This document shows, in pieces, positions 57,901 to 62,021 of a stretch of 64,000 nt of DNA (within the stretch, counting starts at the first letter, position 1; each line of letters opens with the position of its first letter). Source of the DNA: Herbidospora solisilvae (GTDB taxonomy: Bacteria; Actinomycetota; Actinomycetes; Streptosporangiales; Streptosporangiaceae); assembly GCF_009901565.1 (NCBI RefSeq), contig NZ_WXEW01000001.1:186001-250000 (forward strand). Direction: 5' to 3'. A program made the position numbers and the translations under genes. The notes beneath the pieces were generated by a model that worked only from the letters and a program-made list of their open reading frames with translations, did no database searches and was not told where the DNA came from.

Positions 57901-59476
57901 CGCGCGGGAGGCGTACCGGAAACCCGTGGTGGCGGCCGGACCGGCCCGCACGACGGCGTTCACCGTCGGCGCGACAGCGCTGCGGCGGGCCGCCTCGGAG
58001 GCGGGCACGACGCTGTTCGTCGCGGTGCTGGCCGCCTACCACCGGGCGCTGACCGCGTTCACCGGCCACGACGACCTCATGCTCGGCGTCGCGCTGTCCG
58101 GCCGCGACGACGCGCCGCCGGACGCCCACCGGGTCTTCGGGCCGTACGCGCACGCGGTGCCGGTCCGGCCCGCCGCCGGAGACCCTCGGGCGGTGGCCGC
58201 CGCGGTGACGGCCGCCCGCGCGGCGAACGCCGAGGACATCAGGGCGGCCCAGTTCTTCTTCAGCCACCTCGACTTCACCGCCCTGGGCCCGCTGGAGGGC
58301 CGGGAGCTGCGGCTGACCTGGGACCTCGACGGGGAGATCGCCCCCGTGGGCGCGCAGACCTTCCTGTCGGTCCGGCCCACGCCCGGCGGCGACCTGCGGA
58401 TGGTGCTGCGCACCGCCGTGGCGGACGCGGAACGTTTCGAGCGGCTGCTGCGCGCCGAACTCCCCGCGCCGGACGCGGCCCCGACCGCCCCGCCGCTGTT
58501 CGGCCGGGAGACCGCCGCCCTGGACGCCGCCCTGGTCGGCTACCTGCCCCCGTTCGACCAGGTGCGGGCCGTCGCCGGAGACGCCGCCCTGACCAGGGAG
58601 GACGTGCGCGCCCTGCTGTTCCCCGACGGCCGCCCGCGCCTGGCCGAGGAGCTGGAGACCCCGCTCGGCCGGTCGGGCTTCGTCTGCCTGCCGCTGTTCG
58701 CCGACGAACTGGCGGGCACACCCGACCTGGCCGCGCGGACCGCCGGGGCCGTCGAGCACGCCGCCGCGCTGGGCGCGCGGACCGTGTCGCTGGCCGGGAT
58801 GATCCCGTCGCTGACCGGCTACGGCTTCGACGTGACGCGGCGGACCGGCGTGCCCGTCACCACCGGCCACGCCGCGACGGCCGTCTCGGTGGTGCTGACC
58901 GTCCAGAAGGCGCTGGCGGGCCGCCGGCTGAGCGAGCTGACCGTCGCCTTCGTCGGCCTCGGCTCGATCGGCCGCTCGGCCCTCGGCCTGCTGCTGACCG
59001 TGGCCGGACCGCCGGGACGGCTGCTGCTGTGCGACGACGCGGCCCCGCTCGACGGCCTGTACCCCGGCGCGGAGCGCTGCGCCGTCGACCGGGTCTACGA
59101 GGCCGGCCTGATCGTCGCGGCGGTGAGCGGCCACGAGATCGTCATCGACGTCGACCGGCTGCGGCCCGGCACGGTCGTCGTGGACGACTCCTTCCCCCAC
59201 TGCTTCGACGTCGCCAGGGCGCGGGCCAGGCGGGACGTCACAGTGGTCGGCGGCGGCCTGTTGTCGATGCCGGGGATCGAGCGGCGGCTGGCCCAGGACG
59301 TGCCCGCGCCCTGGTTGCCCGGCACCATCGCCTCCTGCCGCCTGGAGTCCCTCCTGCCGGATCTGCCGCCCGTGCTCGGCCTGGTGGACACCGGGACGGC
59401 CCTGGCCTGCCTGCGCGCGATGACCGCCGCCGGGGTCGAGGCCGCGCCGCGCCACCTCGCCGGGGAATGGACCTAG
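48977..59476 (+). CDS. Hybrid FAAL-PKS-NRPS megasynthase with acyl-ACP-reductase-like terminal domain
   Basis: 3,499 residues in one chain. Order read from motifs: (1) FAAL-type adenylating domain, 1-505 (FSSGSTG at 143; WMPYFHDMGLIG), loading a fatty acid. (2) ACP, Ser543. (3) KS, ~595-1010 (DTACSS Cys751, EAHGTGT, NVGHLLN). (4) AT, ~1077-1395 (GHSVGE Ser1167; RAFHSP suggests malonyl-CoA). (5) KR, ~1579-1762 (TGGAGGVG, Tyr1724; no LDD). (6) ACP, Ser1836. (7) C domain, ~1878-2272 (SHVAADG, His1997). (8) A domain, ~2289-2729; eight-pocket code read as D-A-R-S-H-G-L-I-N plus Lys. (9) PCP, Ser2766. (10) second C domain, ~2818-3167 (HHLIGDG, 2931). (11) ~3175-3499, like cyanobacterial acyl-ACP reductase (TTGHAATAVSV, GLGSIG at 3327, Cys3454). 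Expected product: a 3-hydroxyacyl amino acid released by the end domains. ATG 48977 chosen. No PPTase, MbtH or exporter adjoins. Confidence 0.9.
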   Translation: MLFDVLLGAADEAPGQVVVHVRGDGSERVVTHAELRDEALRVAGALLREGIPPGTPIPLVADRSEEFQPLFWGLVAAGLVPVPLAPDPRRVRPVWEFLGRPPTVAGEPPIPEARTLSPAALLRGEKAVDLPVRSPHDVAFLQFSSGSTGDPKGVELTHAAVEANLAQIRAAAAITPGDVSVSWMPYFHDMGLIGTHLVPLAARIKQVKLGPLAFAKRPALWLETAARHRATVLTAANFALALVARRVPDEVLARLDLSSVRLMLVGAEPISPRVWRAFLAKTGLPPHVPQPVYGLAEATLAVTVPPPGSTAEPLVLDRRALAEGRVELTSTGPHAVELMDVGVPVPGCEIRIAGDDRVGPIQVRGPQVARGYHRDVPFGPWLDTGDLGFLHEGRLCVTGRAKDVVFVNGATFHAADLEEVAAGVVRGSVAVVGSSGAEGERVAVFVQAPVPAEVAAEVRRRVAEACGHDDVTVVAVPSTAFARTTSGKLRRSVLRARFEAGEFTPAPRSRADVEAAVTAIWAEVLGVEAVGPHDRFAALGGSSLKAMQMLAAVEDRFGVTLRPSDVRDHDTVAALAAHLLAPPAPDDRPARPGGASPVAVVGMACRFPGADTPERFWELLESGYDAVTPITRFDHPGHGGFLDDPALFDAGFFGLSDEEAAATDPQARLLLELAHEALERAGYAGPRRHGRRVGVFAAAGESGYREVLEAAHGAGGLPAEALTGNLPNLLAARVAHTLDLTGPALAVDTACSSALVALHLARRSLQQGECDLAVVAGVNLTLTPAGYRALGKTRALSPTGRCRAFGAAADGFVPGEGGAALVLARLDDAGRSGDPVLAVVRGTAVNNDGRSLSLLAPNPLTQREVIVQAYAEAGVDPAEVTYVEAHGTGTPVGDPIELRSLRHAFPSGSRLLGSVKTNVGHLLNAAAMPGLVKVVLALGHGRVPPSLHAAPPADGLDGFTVPARPVEWPGPRTAGVNAFGFGGTNAHAILSEAPAREVGRTPHEGLSLLTLSAWSASALRRAADDLAAFLPGHDEGDVCASVALARDEGPHRLAVVADGDLADRLATAEGRVAGPRPRLVFLLPGQGAQGSGADLYANAPVFRQVIDEASDLVGPVGGRTLRDWCADPAADVVRTDVVQPLMVAYGVALARQLRAWGVRPDAVAGHSVGELAAACVSGRLSLADAVTFAAARGRSMHDLCPPGAMAVVPDGTDLPPGVTVAAVNAPGQVVVAGPPEAVEALGGRRVAVTRAFHSPLMDPALGPLAEAAGRITVRPPEIPLLSTVTGEWNPPFDPAYLRDHAARPVRFADTIARLVAEGYDTFLELGPSPALGGAVRAASGAVTTMAAGHAGGARALLETVGTLWQRGLPIDRTAMDRGRTRVDVPAYPFERRRHWPSSRLLHRLVWRERPVDGPRVTVDGLAQALDAPGATVLTGGDVTILVAGAPKRAESADALDAVHRELAEALLPLAATRVLVVTQDVHVDRPEQAVLEGLAAALAGETGFEVRVADLTSREPVEQRVAAVETEIAARGCGLVRWRGGRRSEREPESIVPGRSGGSGSEREPEAVVPAGRDLPADGVYLITGGAGGVGAALARELADRGRPTIVLAGRSSRPPAGLLADLRSRGATADYHAADVSREADVEALLARLPRLDGLFHAAGEARPGPLRGGSPEEIVAGMAAKTRGGHLLAEGVRRHGFTPVVCVAFSSVSSVLPGLAGGLGGYAAANAYLDALCRAEGGPWIAVNLAALAEVGLAARAGLTRGALDPSAALAALRGAIGSGSAQVVVADLAAVPEPAPARPPGDVRTVVRRLVGGALKRDDLGDDESFLSLGLDSLTAVDLVKRLEKELGRTLPVTLFFEFRTLRELSAHLDADGSFPLTPVQVAFQTQQRLYPEISAYGHVRQTITGPLDPSLLEKALGHLVDRHPMLRLRIHADGTQSAAASTPPFLEVRDADDLDALESGLRNRPFDLTRESPLRAVLARTLTGTHLVIVVSHVAADGFSLNVLGEELWTVYTALSRGTTPVLPPPGPTFAEYAAAAEPASAADLAYWTKILKTTPDLRLPYDGDPAGPPLDTVQVALTGERSAALRALAAAHGVSLFHLLLAAYVRCLARWTGGEEVAVNVARARREIRLPGVDRLVGPLADTLPLLAAVRPGEPLPGLAARLRDLWQDAERHATPASADLARLLPAADGPRTASPASFSFARFPAADDPDRPVEVTVTAAGTASAATRLGLLCWESGGELRFSWNFPSRLFHRATVDRLAAEHLAELSAAESSAAERPGLAARLRAQFKATPDAVAVDTGTTRLTYAELDRRSAALAARLRGAGDLIGLMTEPGVDTVVGLVGIVRAGAGWVPLDPAHPEARRRDQLARCGVTTVVTGTSGEGSYDAPDVSPDATAYVIFTSGSTGRPKGVPITWRSLENYLDWALDTFGYHAGDRLAQTASICFDASVRQLLAPLLAGATVVTFTREEVRDPALLAGRLRDVTVWSSVPSLWSRLLDAGPVEHRLRWIHVGGEALPPEHVRRWFDLYGTGARIANLYGPTESTINTTCHVIDERPADDVTTIPIGRPVAGTFVDVDASGELLIAGAGLTPGYLDDPDTAFVERDGVRWYRSGDRVRREAGGDLVFLGRLDAQVKVRGHRVEPGEVEAAFHAHPEVARAAVALTGDRLTAFVEPRPGRDPDPVALRGHLGTTLPAYMIPARIEIVPALPQTGTGKIDRRELHGTPPATPTEELVAEVWRSLLEVPRVSREDDFFALGGDSILILRVFARLAEHLDPLPRPTVVYEHGTLAALARAIDEAEPAAFLPQPAGGPFPLTPAQRGFLLAGQTWLATLRVHGRVDRERFQHAVDACVARHGMLRTIFPGDVQQELPDTLRLPVIFEEAADPAASIAAERARVLEPWAWPLLRLRLVTLTPVEHVLVVHAHHLIGDGYSAALLARELLDSYDRVDPPAPRSTFRDHVARLRPPDGAREAYRKPVVAAGPARTTAFTVGATALRRAASEAGTTLFVAVLAAYHRALTAFTGHDDLMLGVALSGRDDAPPDAHRVFGPYAHAVPVRPAAGDPRAVAAAVTAARAANAEDIRAAQFFFSHLDFTALGPLEGRELRLTWDLDGEIAPVGAQTFLSVRPTPGGDLRMVLRTAVADAERFERLLRAELPAPDAAPTAPPLFGRETAALDAALVGYLPPFDQVRAVAGDAALTREDVRALLFPDGRPRLAEELETPLGRSGFVCLPLFADELAGTPDLAARTAGAVEHAAALGARTVSLAGMIPSLTGYGFDVTRRTGVPVTTGHAATAVSVVLTVQKALAGRRLSELTVAFVGLGSIGRSALGLLLTVAGPPGRLLLCDDAAPLDGLYPGAERCAVDRVYEAGLIVAAVSGHEIVIDVDRLRPGTVVVDDSFPHCFDVARARARRDVTVVGGGLLSMPGIERRLAQDVPAPWLPGTIASCRLESLLPDLPPVLGLVDTGTALACLRAMTAAGVEAAPRHLAGEWT
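53594..53691 (+). repeat. Imperfect tandem duplication in the pre-KR linker of the megasynthase
   Basis: Two ~48-bp units encode GGRRSEREPESIVPGR and GGSGSEREPEAVVPAGR, directly before the KR cofactor motif. The duplication lies in a flexible linker and does not disturb the frame. Confidence 0.7.
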
Positions 59477-60066
59477 ACGGCCGTGACGGCCACGAGTTCC
59501 CGGTGGTGGACGGGCCGCTCGAACTCGTCGACCACCGCCGCCGCCAGGTCGGCGTAGCCGAAGGTCTCGTCGGCGGGCACCGCGCGCCCGCCGATCCGGT
59601 GCCGTCCGGTCGCCGGTTCGTCGTCCAGGAAGAGCGGCGGCGGGGCGAGCACCACCCAGTCGAGCCCCGACCCGCGCAGGACGCCGAGCTCCTCGACGTG
59701 GCCGAGGGTGAAGGCCCGCGCGTCCTCCGGGAAACCGGGCGTCTCGTACAGCGGCACACCCTCCGGCGTCTCCAGCGTCGTGCCGATGCCGACCGCCACG
59801 AGCCGGGTCACCCCGGCCTTCGCCATCCCCTCGGCCAGCGCCCCGGCCGCCCGGGGGAAGAAGCCCGGTTCGAACCGGCTCGCCGCCATCACGACCGCCT
59901 CCTGACCGGTGACCAGGGAGGCCACCGACGCGGGGTCGGTGACGTCGCCGACCGTCCAGTCGCCCGGACGGTGGGAGACGCCGGTCACCTCGTGCCCGCG
60001 CGCGCCCGCCTCGGTCACGATCCGGCGGCCCGCCCGGCCGCCCGCTCCGAAAACCACGATTCTCAT
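59473..60066 (-). CDS. NAD(P)H-binding protein (NmrA/SDR a5-like)
   Basis: 197 residues: 'MRIVVFGAGGRAGRRIVTEAGARGHEVTGVSHRPGDW' carries the GxGGRAG dinucleotide motif, then 'QEAVVMAASRFEPGF', 'LDWVVLAPPPLFLDD' and 'GYADLAAAVVDEFERPVHHREL'. It is probably a flavin/quinone reductase or a redox sensor. ATG 60066 is near a minus-strand TTGCGG...TTAGCG promoter. It is divergent from an HxlR regulator. Its stop shares CTAG with the megasynthase stop, a 4-bp convergent overlap. Confidence 0.88.
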   Translation of the reverse strand: MRIVVFGAGGRAGRRIVTEAGARGHEVTGVSHRPGDWTVGDVTDPASVASLVTGQEAVVMAASRFEPGFFPRAAGALAEGMAKAGVTRLVAVGIGTTLETPEGVPLYETPGFPEDARAFTLGHVEELGVLRGSGLDWVVLAPPPLFLDDEPATGRHRIGGRAVPADETFGYADLAAAVVDEFERPVHHRELVAVTAV

Positions 60067-60129
60067 GGGGCGTGACGCTAACCTGCGCACCCTTGGTTTC
60101 CGCAACGATACTGACGTACCCTCCCGAAG

Positions 60130-60492
60130 GTGGCAGAGCCTCTCGACCCCGACATGTTCGCCGGGTGCGCACCCGTCACCCCGCCCGTCCGGATCGGCGA
60201 CAAGTGGACCGCGAAGATCATCCGCTGCCTCCAGGACGGCCCCCGGCGCTACTCCGAGCTCAAGGTCCCGCTGACCGGCATCACCCCGAAGGTGCTGACC
60301 GAGTCGCTGCGCTCGATGGAGCGCGACGGGCTGCTGACCCGGACCGCCCATCCGGGGATCCCGCCGAAGGTCGTGTACGAGCTCTCCCCCCTCGGCCACT
60401 CGCTGGTCGAGCCGCTCGACACCATGTGCGCGTGGTCCCGGGCCAACCTCCCGAAGGTGCTGTCGGCCCGGGACGCCTACGACCTCACCTGA
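60130..60492 (+). CDS. HxlR-family transcriptional regulator
   Basis: A 120-residue winged helix: 'RIGDKWTAKIIRCLQDGPRRYSELKVPLTGITPKVLTESLRSMERDGLLTRTAHPGIPPKVVYELSPLG' is the HxlR/MarR-like HTH. A Cys near position 13 ('FAGCAPV') could be a redox switch, as in thiol-sensing HxlR proteins. It is probably the regulator of the divergent NAD(P)H-binding gene. GTG 60130 is used. It overlaps the convergent DHFR-like gene by 8 bp. Confidence 0.9.
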   Translation: MAEPLDPDMFAGCAPVTPPVRIGDKWTAKIIRCLQDGPRRYSELKVPLTGITPKVLTESLRSMERDGLLTRTAHPGIPPKVVYELSPLGHSLVEPLDTMCAWSRANLPKVLSARDAYDLT

Positions 60493-61033
60493 CGTACCGG
60501 GTGAGGACGGCGGCCCCCGCCCGTTCCGCGCCCGCGCACGTCAGGTGGACGGGCGGCCCGCCCGCCGGGAAGAGGCGCTCACCCTCGCCGAGCACCGTCG
60601 GGAAGACGAGCAGCCGGTACTCGTCGACCAGGTCCTCGGCCATCAGGGCGCGGACGACGCTGAGACTCCCCGCGACGACCACGTCGCGCGGCTCCCCTTT
60701 CACGCGGCCGGCGAGGTCCTCCCCGATCACCCATGAGTTCGCCCACGCGGACGTGTCGGTGAGCGTGCGGGAGGCGACCAGCTTCGGCACGGCGTTCATC
60801 CGCGCCGAGAACGGGTCGTCGCGGTGCGGCCAGAGCCGGGAGAACGACTCCCAGGTGGTACGCCCGAGCAGCAGGACCCCCTCGTCGAGGGTGCGGCCCA
60901 GCCGGAACTTGTCCCCGGCGACCGTCTCGGGGCCGTGCCGGAAGGCCCAGCCGCCCGACGGCGTGCCGCCGCGGCCGTCGGGGTCGGACACGATCCCGTC
61001 GAGGGTGATGAACTGGATGACGACGACGCTCAT
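60485..61033 (-). CDS. Dihydrofolate reductase-like (RibD C-terminal) family protein
   Basis: 182 residues: 'VVVIQFITLDGIVSDPDG' start, 'VLLLGRTTWESFSRLWP', 'MNAVPKLVASRTL', 'DVVVAGSLSVVRALMAEDLVDEYRLLVFPTVLGEGERLF'. This is the YwjB/RibD_C family that binds NADPH; the reaction is unknown. AAAGGA precedes the ATG. It follows the sigma factor by 57 bp on the same strand and may be part of its unit. Confidence 0.9.
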   Translation of the reverse strand: MSVVVIQFITLDGIVSDPDGRGGTPSGGWAFRHGPETVAGDKFRLGRTLDEGVLLLGRTTWESFSRLWPHRDDPFSARMNAVPKLVASRTLTDTSAWANSWVIGEDLAGRVKGEPRDVVVAGSLSVVRALMAEDLVDEYRLLVFPTVLGEGERLFPAGGPPVHLTCAGAERAGAAVLTRYVR

Positions 61034-61090
61034 GGCGGAGGTCCTTTCGGTCGGATGCTCGCCCGTACGTACCGGCGGCGCCGCCTCCGC

Positions 61091-62017
61091 TCATCGCTCC
61101 CGGAGGTAGATCTCTTCCGGCAGGCCGAAGACCGTGAACACGTCCGGGTCGGCGAACACCACGTTGCGGGTGATCCGGCCCCCGGCGACGGTGAAGACCT
61201 GCAGGCTGTGCGGGCGGAGCCCGGCACCGGGCGCCGGCGCGTAGGCGGCGAGGGCGGGCTGGCCGTTGGCGGTCAGCCGCGTCATGGCCCAGCCGCCGCC
61301 GCGCAGCTCGAACACCCGGCGCATGAACGCCCCGTAGTCGCGGCGGCCCCGGAACCACAACGGCACCGGCGGCATCTCCATGGCGACGTCGTCGGCGAGC
61401 AGCCGCACCAGCCCCGGCACGTCGGCCGCCTCGAACGCCCGCATGTAGCGGTCGATCACCGCGCGGGTCTCCGGGTCGCCGGGCTCGGCGATCTCGGTGG
61501 CGTCCGCCATCCCGGCGAGCGCGGCGCGGGCCCGCTGCAGGGCGCTGTTCACCGCCGGCACGGTGGCGCCGAGCTGCGCGGCGACCTCGGCGGCGCTGAA
61601 CTCCAGCACCTCGCGGAGCACCAGCACGGCCCGCTGCCGGGGCGGCAGCACCTGCAGCGCCGCCACCAGCGCGAGCCGCAGGTCCGCCCTGGCCGCCACG
61701 TCGTGGCGCGCGTCGGGGAACGGCTGCAGCCAGGGGACGTCGCGCGCCGGGATGAGCGGGGCCCCGGGGTCGCCCCCGGGCGCGCCGAGCCCGGAGGGCA
61801 GCGGCCGGCGCGCCCGCCCGTCGAGCGCGGTCAGGCAGACGTTGGTGGCGATCCGGTAGAGCCACGTCCGGACGGACGCCCGCGCCGGGTCGTACCGGTC
61901 GCGGGCCCGCCACGCCCGGGTCATCGTCTCCTGCACCAGGTCCTCGGCCTCGTGGAAGGAGCCCAGCATCCGGTAGCAGTACGCCACCAGCTCCGCCCGG
62001 TGAGGCTCGAAGTCCAC
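61091..62017 (-). CDS. ECF sigma factor with SnoaL-like C-terminal domain (SigG-like)
   Basis: 308 residues. Sigma region 2 is 'ELVAYCYRMLGSFHEAEDLVQETMTRAWRARDRYD' (near 8-45) and region 4 is 'LVAALQVLPPRQRAVLVLREVLEFSAAEVAAQLGATVPAVNSALQRARAAL' (near 120-170). The last ~120 residues are an NTF2/SnoaL-like domain ('VIDRYMRAFEAADVPGLVRLLADDVAMEMPPVPLWFRG'), which in this ECF group modulates activity and replaces an anti-sigma factor. GTG 62017 is only 4 bp past the stop of the penicillin-binding protein. Confidence 0.9.
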   Translation of the reverse strand: MDFEPHRAELVAYCYRMLGSFHEAEDLVQETMTRAWRARDRYDPARASVRTWLYRIATNVCLTALDGRARRPLPSGLGAPGGDPGAPLIPARDVPWLQPFPDARHDVAARADLRLALVAALQVLPPRQRAVLVLREVLEFSAAEVAAQLGATVPAVNSALQRARAALAGMADATEIAEPGDPETRAVIDRYMRAFEAADVPGLVRLLADDVAMEMPPVPLWFRGRRDYGAFMRRVFELRGGGWAMTRLTANGQPALAAYAPAPGAGLRPHSLQVFTVAGGRITRNVVFADPDVFTVFGLPEEIYLRER

Positions 62018-62021
62018 GGGA

